Assembly (NCBI RefSeq): GCF_009770985.1
Contig: NZ_WSRW01000003.1
Span: 1,084,908-1,148,907 of the forward strand
Direction of reading: 5' to 3'
Source of the DNA: Mucilaginibacter lacusdianchii
Lineage (GTDB): Bacteria > Bacteroidota > Bacteroidia > Sphingobacteriales > Sphingobacteriaceae
Length of the DNA stretch: 64,000 nt
The notes under the pieces were generated by a model. It was not told the DNA's origin, ran no database searches, and was given only the letters and a program-made list of their open reading frames with translations. Shown here one piece after another: positions 44,109 to 52,269 of the stretch; position 1 is the first letter of the stretch, and each line of letters starts with the position of its first letter. The translations under genes and the position numbers were made by a program.

Positions 44109-46391
44109 ATGGAGTCTCTTTATTACATCCACTCGCCGTTTCAAATTCATCTTACCTTTTACCCGGTAATTGAAAGTCTTGAGAAAAAGGCAGAGCAGTC
44201 TACCGGTGATAGAGCTGCTGAAGCGCGGGAATTGTTGAAGAAAATTAATGAAAGTCCTGAATTAAGATCAGGCATTACCAATGTAGACCAATTAAATAAG
44301 AATGCAGATATCATCAATCGCCTGCTCAGCGATTTCTTTCCTGCTGACCTGGCACTAAATGAAATTAAGGCGATCAGCATGCCTTATCAACGTGTGATAT
44401 TTAACCATACAGAACGCTTTAAAAATATACTGGCGGCCGCTGGACCCGGCTTTGAGCTTAATATCAGAGATTTTGATGAACATCAGTCTTATGTTTTAAG
44501 TTGTTGTATCATCTTAAACGAGCACTACGGCACACAATTGGATTTCACCAAGCCATTGTTTGCCGATATTCCAACAGCAAAAGGTACCATTAGGCACTAC
44601 CGCATTATGTACAACGCCGATTTTATGGAAATTTTTCCAACCAAAAAATCGGTACCGCTTACTCAAGATGATATTGACCTCCTGCTGGACAACTATGACA
44701 ACATTGACCTTTGGATGGAAAAATTCCCGAAAGACAGTTGGATATTAAAAGGCTTTGCCATTATGACGTTGTATGATGCAACAATAGAAAACGCCGTATC
44801 TATACTGAAAGAAAAGTTGCTCAGTTCAAACGTTAAAGGTTTTCGTCAAAGTATTGAATCTATATTTCGCTCCATTTACGTCAGTCCAAACATTCGTGTT
44901 GGGTTTACCCTTTTTAATCGTGAAGAATACACTTTTAACGTTGCGCCTTTTGGTGATCCAATGCAAAGCTTCTTGTTAAACGGTCATGAAAAGATAGCCA
45001 AGGATGTGTTATGCGATAACTCTTATTGTACTTTAATAGAGCAGCATCATTACTTTGCAGTTTCAGATATTGTTGAGTTTGGACGTAAATTTCCGGACAA
45101 TCCTATAGCAACTCGTTTTATGGCGCAAAATATTCAGAGTTTCATTTTAGCGCCGGTAGTGAAACAAGGAACTTTATTGGGGATATTTGAGTTAGTGTCT
45201 AGCGTCCCTAAAGAACTTAATAGTGTTAATGCGCATAAGCTAGAATTGGTAATGCCATTTTTAACAGATACTGCTGATCGATTATTAACCGAATATCAAA
45301 ATCAGGTTCAGGCCGTCATACAAACCAACTATACCACCATCCACCCCAGCGTTTACTGGAAATTTCAGGACGAAGCACATAAGTACATCCGTGCGCAAAG
45401 ACAGGGAAAAGATTATATGCTGGATTCTGTATTGTTTGAAGATGTACATCCGCTATATGGACAGGCGGATATTAAGGGCTCGTCTGAAGCCAGGAATTAT
45501 AGTATTCAAAAAGACTTAAAGCGGCAATTGAAAGCGTTAACAACATTGCTTCAACAAATTACCTTGCAAAATGACGAGTTGGCATTTACAGAAGAGCAAG
45601 CCAAGCTGGATGAAATTCTAGAAATTCTTGAGTACCCAATACAAGCTAACACTGAGCAGTATATTACTGATTATTTATCTCATGACATACATCCCAAATT
45701 AAGAAAGCTTCAGATGCCATTTTTAGGCGAATATCTTTCTGAAACAGGAAAGGAAACGGGTATGTTTTACCATTACCGCCGTAAGTATGAAATAACAGTA
45801 TCATTAATAAACAGCCAGTTGGCTACTTCAATGGATAGGCGGCAAAAAGAAGCGCAACAAATTTATCCACACTACTACGAGCGGTTTAAAACTGACGGTG
45901 TTGAACATAATATCTATTTAGGAAATTCAATTGCACCTAACAAACCGTTTGGTGACGAACAACTGCAACAGATACGTTTATGGCAATTGCAAACCCTATG
46001 CGAAATGATGCGGGAGCATCAGCAATTAAAGCCGGAACTACCCTATCCGCTTGACATTACCGGCTTGATATTAGTGTATCATGGTACCATTTCGGTTTGC
46101 TTTAGGATGGATGAAAAGCGTTTTGATGTAGATGGCAGTTACAACGCACGCTATGAAGTTGTAAAAAAGCGTATAGACAAAGCACACATAAAAGGCAGTA
46201 CTAAACGTATCACACAACCTGGCACCATAGCCATTGTTTATTCTGGTCAGGCCGAGGAAGATGAGTACAAAAGCTATATTTCTTTATTGCAAAGTCAAAA
46301 CGTACTCAGCTATCCGACGGAAGAATTGGATGTGGAAGATCTACAAGGCGTTTCTGGCCTGAAGGCTTTAAGAGTAAACGTTATTTATTAA
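44109..46391 (+). CDS. Large GAF-domain-like protein of unknown function
   Basis: The ATG at 44109 gives 760 residues (a TTG at 44082 is less likely). No signal peptide or membrane helix. The N-terminal 250 residues are helical; about 260-405 looks like a GAF sensor domain (DNSYCTLIEQHHYFAVSDIV, then FILAPVVKQGTLLGIFELVS), and the C-terminal half is mostly helical with a final alpha/beta part (LDITGLILVYHGTISVCFRM). I recall such GAF-containing proteins from Bacteroidota without known function. Convergent with topB, divergent from the MFS gene, so monocistronic. Confidence 0.75.
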   Translation: MESLYYIHSPFQIHLTFYPVIESLEKKAEQSTGDRAAEARELLKKINESPELRSGITNVDQLNKNADIINRLLSDFFPADLALNEIKAISMPYQRVIFNHTERFKNILAAAGPGFELNIRDFDEHQSYVLSCCIILNEHYGTQLDFTKPLFADIPTAKGTIRHYRIMYNADFMEIFPTKKSVPLTQDDIDLLLDNYDNIDLWMEKFPKDSWILKGFAIMTLYDATIENAVSILKEKLLSSNVKGFRQSIESIFRSIYVSPNIRVGFTLFNREEYTFNVAPFGDPMQSFLLNGHEKIAKDVLCDNSYCTLIEQHHYFAVSDIVEFGRKFPDNPIATRFMAQNIQSFILAPVVKQGTLLGIFELVSSVPKELNSVNAHKLELVMPFLTDTADRLLTEYQNQVQAVIQTNYTTIHPSVYWKFQDEAHKYIRAQRQGKDYMLDSVLFEDVHPLYGQADIKGSSEARNYSIQKDLKRQLKALTTLLQQITLQNDELAFTEEQAKLDEILEILEYPIQANTEQYITDYLSHDIHPKLRKLQMPFLGEYLSETGKETGMFYHYRRKYEITVSLINSQLATSMDRRQKEAQQIYPHYYERFKTDGVEHNIYLGNSIAPNKPFGDEQLQQIRLWQLQTLCEMMREHQQLKPELPYPLDITGLILVYHGTISVCFRMDEKRFDVDGSYNARYEVVKKRIDKAHIKGSTKRITQPGTIAIVYSGQAEEDEYKSYISLLQSQNVLSYPTEELDVEDLQGVSGLKALRVNVIY

Positions 46392-46393
46392 TT

Positions 46394-46432
46394 AATTGCC
46401 GAGACAGTAATTTAACTACTGCCTCGGCAATT
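46394..46432. terminator. Hairpin between GAF protein gene and topB
   Basis: AATTGCCGAGACAGTA (46394-46409) pairs with 46417-46432 over 16 bp with one mismatch. It lies between convergent genes; the T-tract is short. Confidence 0.65.
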
Positions 46433-46513
46433 CAAATATCTCGCCTTATTTTATGGAAAACTAAGCTACAAGCTGCCAATTCATATAAATGCGGTACTGA
46501 CGGTTAGGCGATT

Positions 46514-48361
46514 TTACTTTTCCGCAACCACATCCGGCTTATTGATTGTAAGTCGCTTCCCTGCTTTTAACAATTCTTGCGTAATGGTGCAAGTGTAGTT
46601 TTTGATTTCTTCTTGAAAAGCAGTAACAGATGCGCCTGAGCGGATCTCTTCTAAGCGTTTTTCCCAATTGCCGGTCAGTTCGGCTTGTGCTATTTTATGT
46701 TCTTTTACCACCTCATATACCGAAAGGCCGGTTTCTGTGGGTACCAGATTTTTTTTCTCGCGTTTAATATAGTCGCGTGTAATCAGCGTTTCAATGATGG
46801 CGGCTCGCGTTGCTGGTGTGCCTAAGCCGCTCTCTTTCATCGCATAGCGCAGCTCTTCATCCTCAATTTCTTTACCCGCTGTTTCTAGTGCCTTTAGCAA
46901 GCTAGCTTCATTGTATAATGGTTTCGGCTTGGTTTGCTTTTCTAAAATAGCTTTGTTCGTCACCGGCAAATTCTCACCTGCTACTACTTTAGGAAGGGAT
47001 GCGTTTTCTTCATCCTTCTTTTCATCGTCAGGGTCGTTAAATACTGCACGCCAACCGGCTGATTTTATTACTGTGCCACTTGCAGAAAATTTTGAACCTG
47101 ACTGAACTACAATTTTGGTTACATCTTTCAGACAATCTTGATGAAATGCCTCAAGCATGCGGCCTACAACCAAATCGTATATGGCCTGCTTATCAGGCGA
47201 CATTTGTCCTGCGGCTTCGCCCGTTGGCAATATGGCATGGTGGTCCGTCACTTTTTTGGCGTTTACACTGCGCTTGTTCAATTTTGCGGTGCCTAAAGCA
47301 GCGGCTTGTTTACCAAACATAGGGTGATCAGTAAATTTAGCGATCAACGCTGGTACACCAGCAAATACATCATCGCCAATATAGCGGCTGCCTGTACGCG
47401 GATAGGTCACCAGCTTGCTTTCATATAAGTTTTGCAAAATGCTCAATGTCTGGTCGGCCGTAAAGCCTTTCCGCTTATTGGCTTCCTGTTGCAAGCTACT
47501 TAAGTCGTGCAATAAGGGTGGCGGCTCTTTTCTTGGCTTGCCATCAACACTTAAAATATGGCCGCCTTGCTGAAAGCCTGTTGCCACATCCTCAACTTTA
47601 TCTAATATAAGCTGCGCCTCGTCTTTGGTTTTAAAACTTTGCGTTGATATTGCTCTAAATAGCTGGCCATCCTTATCCACCTGTATAGCAACCTGGAAGT
47701 ATGGTTGCGGCACAAAATTTTTATTTTCTAAGAAACGAGCACAAATCATGGCCAGTGTTGGCGTTTGAACCCTACCTAAAGATAGCACAGAACGAGTACC
47801 GGCGGAGATACTTAGCGCTTGGGTAGCATTCATTCCTACCAGCCAGTCTGACTGTGACCGGCAATGTGCAGAGTTAAATAAAGTGTCGTAATCGCTGCCC
47901 GGCTTTAAATTACGGAAGCCATCCTTTATGGCGGCATCTGTTTGCGACGATATCCACAAGCGCTTAAAAGGCTTTTTGCATTTTAAGTAATAATATATGT
48001 ACCTAAAAATGAGCTCACCTTCCCTCCCGGCATCCGTTGCTACAATTATTTCACTCGCATCGTCAAAAAGGGTTTTGATAATGTCGAGCTGTTTTTTTAC
48101 TGCCGGATCTTCAACAATGCCATCTTTGGTTTTTACCTTTCTAATAGATAATTTAAATTTAGCTGGCAGCATGGGCAGGTTTTGTACGCTCCATCCGTAG
48201 TAACCGTATTCCTGAGGTGGGGCCAGCTGCAACAGATGTCCAAACGCCCAGGTAAATGTGTATCCTTTTCCTTCAATATACCCCTCGCGCTTGGTGGTTG
48301 CGCCAAACACTTTTGCAATTTCACGTGCCACCGAAGGCTTTTCTGCTATTATAACTTTCAT
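46514..48361 (-). CDS. topB: DNA topoisomerase III
   Basis: Type IA topoisomerase of 615 residues that decatenates and relaxes single-stranded regions. The Toprim domain opens with VIIAEKPSVAREIAKVFG and has VATDAGREGELIFRYIYYY (about 107-125; DxD-type metal site). The catalytic Tyr320 lies in KLVTYPRTGSRYI. LSLGRVQTPTLAMI (about 193-206) is the conserved active-site region. No C-terminal zinc fingers, which fits TopB rather than TopA. Length is typical for the Bacteroidota chromosomal or conjugative-element copies; no mobility genes are adjacent, so it is likely chromosomal. Confidence 0.94.
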   Translation of the reverse strand: MKVIIAEKPSVAREIAKVFGATTKREGYIEGKGYTFTWAFGHLLQLAPPQEYGYYGWSVQNLPMLPAKFKLSIRKVKTKDGIVEDPAVKKQLDIIKTLFDDASEIIVATDAGREGELIFRYIYYYLKCKKPFKRLWISSQTDAAIKDGFRNLKPGSDYDTLFNSAHCRSQSDWLVGMNATQALSISAGTRSVLSLGRVQTPTLAMICARFLENKNFVPQPYFQVAIQVDKDGQLFRAISTQSFKTKDEAQLILDKVEDVATGFQQGGHILSVDGKPRKEPPPLLHDLSSLQQEANKRKGFTADQTLSILQNLYESKLVTYPRTGSRYIGDDVFAGVPALIAKFTDHPMFGKQAAALGTAKLNKRSVNAKKVTDHHAILPTGEAAGQMSPDKQAIYDLVVGRMLEAFHQDCLKDVTKIVVQSGSKFSASGTVIKSAGWRAVFNDPDDEKKDEENASLPKVVAGENLPVTNKAILEKQTKPKPLYNEASLLKALETAGKEIEDEELRYAMKESGLGTPATRAAIIETLITRDYIKREKKNLVPTETGLSVYEVVKEHKIAQAELTGNWEKRLEEIRSGASVTAFQEEIKNYTCTITQELLKAGKRLTINKPDVVAEK

Positions 48362-48705
48362 TACCCTACTTTAAACATTGCTGCTGGCCCCAATTTAAAG
48401 AACAACAGCTAATAGTTGTCCGAAGTTTGTATTGGTATTTAGGGCAGCTAAGTTAACGGCCTAAATTGTAAACCCAAAATTCAGTAATTAACATTGGCTC
48501 ACTAATCAAAACATTTATCAAGATTAACCTTGGAAGATATTACTACATGCTGAATTGTAACTTACTTAAAGTAAACATGTTAACGGTTGTATAATCAAGC
48601 ATAACGTTGCCCAAATGCTTTATAATAAAACATTTTTCGCTCAATATCATTTCTCTTGAAGCTATTGATAAAATAAATTTAGACCACCCATTATTTATAA
48701 ACTGC
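48362..48705. other. 344-bp intergenic region between divergent topB and the phosphorylase gene
   Basis: AT-rich. No perfect TAnnTTTG element was found for either gene, and no small gene. A TTG codon at 48607 extends the phosphorylase frame upstream, but without homology-like sequence. Confidence 0.5.
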
Positions 48706-50361
48706 ATGATTACCCACAAAGAAATTTTCAGCTACGAAATAAATCCACAATACAGCACACGCGCCGCGTATTTTTCGATGGAGTTTGCCGTTGATCAAGC
48801 TTTAAAGATTTATAGTGGTGGTTTAGGTTTCTTGGCCGGCTCACACCTGAGAAGCGCGTACGAGCTAAAGCAAAATTTAATTGGCGTAGGCATGCTATGG
48901 AAATATGGCTATTATGACCAGGTACGGGATACCAACGCCCTGATGAAACCGGCTTTTGTTGAAAAACAATATTCTTTTCTGCAAGACACCGGCTTGGTAT
49001 TTACTGTTCCTGTACATGATTCGCCTGTGCATGTGAAGGTCTATTTGTTAAAACCGGAAACATTCGGCACGGCTCCTTTATTTTTACTAAGTACCGACAT
49101 TGACGAAAATGATTTCGTTTCGCGTACGATAACCCATCGCTTGTACGATCCTAATGAATCTACCCGCATTGCACAAAGTGTTATACTCGGCATTGGTGGT
49201 GCTATGTTACTGGACTTACTAAACATCACGCCCGACGTGTATCATATGAACGAAGGCCATTCTGTGGCACTTAATTTTTACCTGTACTCAAAGTTCAGGA
49301 ATTTGGATGAAGTGAAAAAGCGCGTGGTATTTACTACGCACACGCCAGAGATGGCCGGCAATGAAGAACACCGTTATAGTTTGCTTAAAGACATGTCGTT
49401 TTTTTACCACCTGCAAGAGCATGAAGTAAAATCACTGCTGGGCCTGGATGCCGATAATTTCAATTATACCTTAGGTGCACTTAAATTTTCCCGCAAGGCA
49501 AATGGGGTATCTAAACTACATGGTGAAGTAGCACGACAAATGTGGAGTCACAACTCAGGTGTCTGCGATATTACCTCGATAACGAATGCACAAAATAAAA
49601 CATACTGGAAAGACGCCGTTTTAGACCATGCAATTTCAACAAATGATGATAACACGATCACCAGCCGAAAAAAGGAACTCAAACGAGAACTATTTAAAAC
49701 GGTCGCCGATCAGACCGGAAAATTATTTGACGAAGATGTACTGACCATTGTTTGGGCACGGCGTTTCGCCGGTTACAAACGTGCCGATTTAATGATGTAT
49801 GATTGGAACCGGTTTTTAAGTTTACTTAATAACCCCGAGTATCCAGTTCAAATAATTTGGGCAGGTAAGCCCTATCCAGAAGATTTCGGTGCTATTGGTC
49901 TTTTTAACCAGATCATCACCCGGGCCAAGCCTTTTGCCAACTGTGCCGTTTTGACCGGTTATGAGCTGGGCTTATCAGCGTTGCTTAAGCGTGGAGCTGA
50001 CGTATGGCTTAATAATCCGCGCATGTACCGTGAAGCATCGGGAACCAGCGGTATGACGGCAGCTATCAACGGCGCCATCAATTTATCTTTACCTGATGGC
50101 TGGATACCTGAGTTTATAAAAGATAACGACAATGGTTTTATCATACAACCGGCAGGTGACGAACTATCAGCTGTAGAAAAAGACCGCCAGGAGAACCAAA
50201 ATTTAATGGACACGTTGGAAAAAGTGATAATGCCCATGTATTACCATAACCAACCTAACTGGCTAAGCATACTAAAAAAAGCAGCTACCGAAGTTGTACC
50301 TAACTTTGATGCAAGCCGTATGGCCGACGAGTATTATAAGATTATGTATAACGCCGAATAA
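48706..50361 (+). CDS. Alpha-glucan phosphorylase homologue (GT35) with altered PLP site
   Basis: The ATG at 48706 gives 551 residues; the sequence before it is unlike the family. It belongs to the short alpha-glucan phosphorylase group: AAYFSMEFAVDQALKIYSGG (near 20; the family has FSMEfgi...YSGGLG), GGLGFLAGSHLRSA, YHMNEGHSVALNF, TTHTPEMAGNEEH and FAGYKRADLMM. The PLP-binding motif normally reads GTSGMKA or GTSNMKF with the Schiff-base Lys; here it is GTSGMTAAINGAINLSLPDG, with Thr451 in place of Lys. It may therefore not be an ordinary phosphorylase, or it may belong to a related glucosyltransferase group. Monocistronic. Confidence 0.82.
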   Translation: MITHKEIFSYEINPQYSTRAAYFSMEFAVDQALKIYSGGLGFLAGSHLRSAYELKQNLIGVGMLWKYGYYDQVRDTNALMKPAFVEKQYSFLQDTGLVFTVPVHDSPVHVKVYLLKPETFGTAPLFLLSTDIDENDFVSRTITHRLYDPNESTRIAQSVILGIGGAMLLDLLNITPDVYHMNEGHSVALNFYLYSKFRNLDEVKKRVVFTTHTPEMAGNEEHRYSLLKDMSFFYHLQEHEVKSLLGLDADNFNYTLGALKFSRKANGVSKLHGEVARQMWSHNSGVCDITSITNAQNKTYWKDAVLDHAISTNDDNTITSRKKELKRELFKTVADQTGKLFDEDVLTIVWARRFAGYKRADLMMYDWNRFLSLLNNPEYPVQIIWAGKPYPEDFGAIGLFNQIITRAKPFANCAVLTGYELGLSALLKRGADVWLNNPRMYREASGTSGMTAAINGAINLSLPDGWIPEFIKDNDNGFIIQPAGDELSAVEKDRQENQNLMDTLEKVIMPMYYHNQPNWLSILKKAATEVVPNFDASRMADEYYKIMYNAE

Positions 50362-50384
50362 ACTGCATGTAGCTTGAAAACACT

Positions 50385-50422
50385 TACAACCTCAACCTAT
50401 AATTAATCAGGAAGAGGTTGTA
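50385..50422. repeat. Inverted repeat between phosphorylase and DUF4342 genes
   Basis: TACAACCTC (50385-50393) and GAGGTTGTA (50414-50422) with a 20-base loop between convergent genes. Weak terminator candidate, no T-tract. Confidence 0.4.
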
Positions 50423-50424
50423 GG

Positions 50425-50703
50425 TTAGTCTACCCGGATGATTGCGTCTGGGTCAGCAGCTTTTTCTTCATCTCTTTCAACGGTGATGGTACATTCACCA
50501 ACAAGCGCTGCCATCGCGCCTACAGCAGCCAACACAGGTGCTACAAGTGCGCCAACTACGCCGAACGTTAACGGAAACGAAGCTAATTCTTTACCGGTTT
50601 TGTCGGTAATAGTAATTTTGCGAATATTGCCTTCTTCAATCAGCTCTTTAACTTTCTTTAAAAGACTTTCGCCGTTTATCGTGAATGATTCTTTGTTTTT
50701 CAT
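50425..50703 (-). CDS. DUF4342 protein
   Basis: The ATG at 50703 gives 92 residues; the longer reading from 50772 runs through the terminator of the neighbouring operon. The N-terminal half is a small helical domain (SLLKKVKELIEEGNIRKI) with ITDKTGKELASFPLTFGVVG; a hydrophobic Gly/Ala-rich segment follows (about 44-70, ALVAPVLAAVGAMAALVGE), then CTITVERDEE. This is the DUF4342 layout (UBA-like plus membrane-associated hydrophobic part). Function unknown. Confidence 0.88.
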   Translation of the reverse strand: MKNKESFTINGESLLKKVKELIEEGNIRKITITDKTGKELASFPLTFGVVGALVAPVLAAVGAMAALVGECTITVERDEEKAADPDAIIRVD

Positions 50704-50754
50704 ACATGTTAGATGAGTATCACTCTCATCTGTTACAAAGTTTTTTCTTTTAAT

Positions 50755-50786
50755 AAAAAAAGGCTTTAGCAAATATGCTAAAGCCT
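50755..50786 (-). terminator. Rho-independent terminator of the efflux operon
   Basis: Minus strand: AGGCTTTAGCA stem, 4-base loop, TGCTAAAGCCT stem (11 bp), then TTTTTT. Confidence 0.9.
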
Positions 50787-50823
50787 GAAAATTTAACTTT
50801 AATCTAATGTAGTTGAGTTGCTC

Positions 50824-52233
50824 TTATTTCCAACCACCACCTAACGAGCGGTAAAGATTTACAACGGCCTGTAACTGTTGTAGCCTGTCGTTTATACCAT
50901 TTAGTTGTGCAGAAAGCAAAGCCTGCTCTGACGTTAACACATCCGTATAGTTAGTTGATGAGCTGTAACGAAGTAACTCTTTAGTAAAGTCAACAGACTT
51001 TTGCAATGCTTGTAACTGATTAGCGCGCGTGCCCTGTTTTTGCACGGCAGTTTCATAAGCATACAGAGCGTTAGATACTTCGCTTCCAGCCGTTAATAAT
51101 GATTGCTGAAAGCTGTAATAGGCTTCTTGTTGTTGTGCCTGAGCGGTTCTTAAACGGGCTTTGTTTAATCCTCTGTTAAAAATTGGCTGCGTTAAGCCTG
51201 CCACAACATTATAAAATATAGAATTGTCAAACAGGTTTTTAATCCTCAATGAAGAAACACCACCCTGCGCTGTAATCGTTAACGATGGATAAAAGTAAGT
51301 ACGGGCAAGATTGGTATTCTCAAACGCACTTCTGAATGCTAATTCGGCCTGTTGTACATCAGGTCTGTTTTTTAACAACTGCGATGGTACGCCGGTTTGC
51401 AAATTCGTGTAAGGCTGCTGTTCATCTAACGAACTACGTTTAATAGCACCCGGGGCCCGAGCTAATAAAATACTCAAGGCGTTTTCTGTTTCCCTGATAC
51501 TGCGCTTCAAATCTGGAATTGTTACCTCGGCTGCATAGCGGTTAGCTTCGCTTTGCACTACGGCAGCGCCTGTTACCACGGCGCTTTCTTTAAGCGCTTT
51601 CATGGTTTCTACATCCGAAATCCTATTCTTAAGCGTCTGTTCGGTGATAGCCAGTTGGCGGTCTAACGCCAGCAAGTTGTAGTAGTTATTAGCAATGTTG
51701 GCTACCAATTGAGTTTGCACGGCCCTTTTGGCTGCATCACTTTGTAATAAACTTGCTAACGCCGCACGTTTGGCACTGCTTAGTTTGCCCCAAACATCGG
51801 CCTCCCAGCTACTGCTCAGGAAAGCTTGATAGGTAGTGGTGATTAAATTAAACGAGCCGGCGAACTCCGGCGGAAAATTCAATCCGGCCGCCGACTGCTT
51901 AGCGCGGGTAGCTGTTGCACTACCTGATAAGCTAGGCAAAAATGCAGCCCTGCTTTGCAACAGGTTAGATTGCGCTTCGTTGATGCGCTGTACAGCAGTT
52001 TTAAGATCCAAGTTTTCGCGGATGCCTTCTTGAATCAGGTTTTGCAATACGGTGTCGGTAAATAACTGAGAAGCCGGAATATTGGCTATTGACGTTGTAT
52101 CGGTAACTGTGGTATCACGATACAAATTATTGGTATTTACCGACGGTTGCTGATACTTTTTAGTTACACATGAAGCAAACACCGACGCTGCTGCCAGCGC
52201 CAGTATCATTTGCTTTTTATATCTGTTAGTCAT
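50824..52233 (-). CDS. Efflux outer-membrane channel (OprM/NodT-like)
   Basis: Protein of 469 residues, third component of a tripartite pump. Lipoprotein signal with Cys22 (SVFASCVTKKY). Two outer-membrane efflux protein repeats follow, e.g. NLDLKTAVQRINEAQSNLLQ near 75, SSSWEADVWGKLSSAKRAA near 140, RPDVQQAELAFRSAFENTN near 285, and the closing LQAVVNLYRSLGGGWK. It would form a trimeric TolC-like channel. Last gene of the operon, 36 bp after the RND gene. Confidence 0.93.
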   Translation of the reverse strand: MTNRYKKQMILALAAASVFASCVTKKYQQPSVNTNNLYRDTTVTDTTSIANIPASQLFTDTVLQNLIQEGIRENLDLKTAVQRINEAQSNLLQSRAAFLPSLSGSATATRAKQSAAGLNFPPEFAGSFNLITTTYQAFLSSSWEADVWGKLSSAKRAALASLLQSDAAKRAVQTQLVANIANNYYNLLALDRQLAITEQTLKNRISDVETMKALKESAVVTGAAVVQSEANRYAAEVTIPDLKRSIRETENALSILLARAPGAIKRSSLDEQQPYTNLQTGVPSQLLKNRPDVQQAELAFRSAFENTNLARTYFYPSLTITAQGGVSSLRIKNLFDNSIFYNVVAGLTQPIFNRGLNKARLRTAQAQQQEAYYSFQQSLLTAGSEVSNALYAYETAVQKQGTRANQLQALQKSVDFTKELLRYSSSTNYTDVLTSEQALLSAQLNGINDRLQQLQAVVNLYRSLGGGWK

Positions 52234-52269
52234 TTTATATGCTTGTATAATTGCGGATAAGATTTGTAC

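Noticed and set aside
46514..48361. topB as a sign of an integrated conjugative element
   Set aside because: topB can occur on such elements, but no relaxase, integrase, tra gene or repeat is near and the neighbours are chromosomal.
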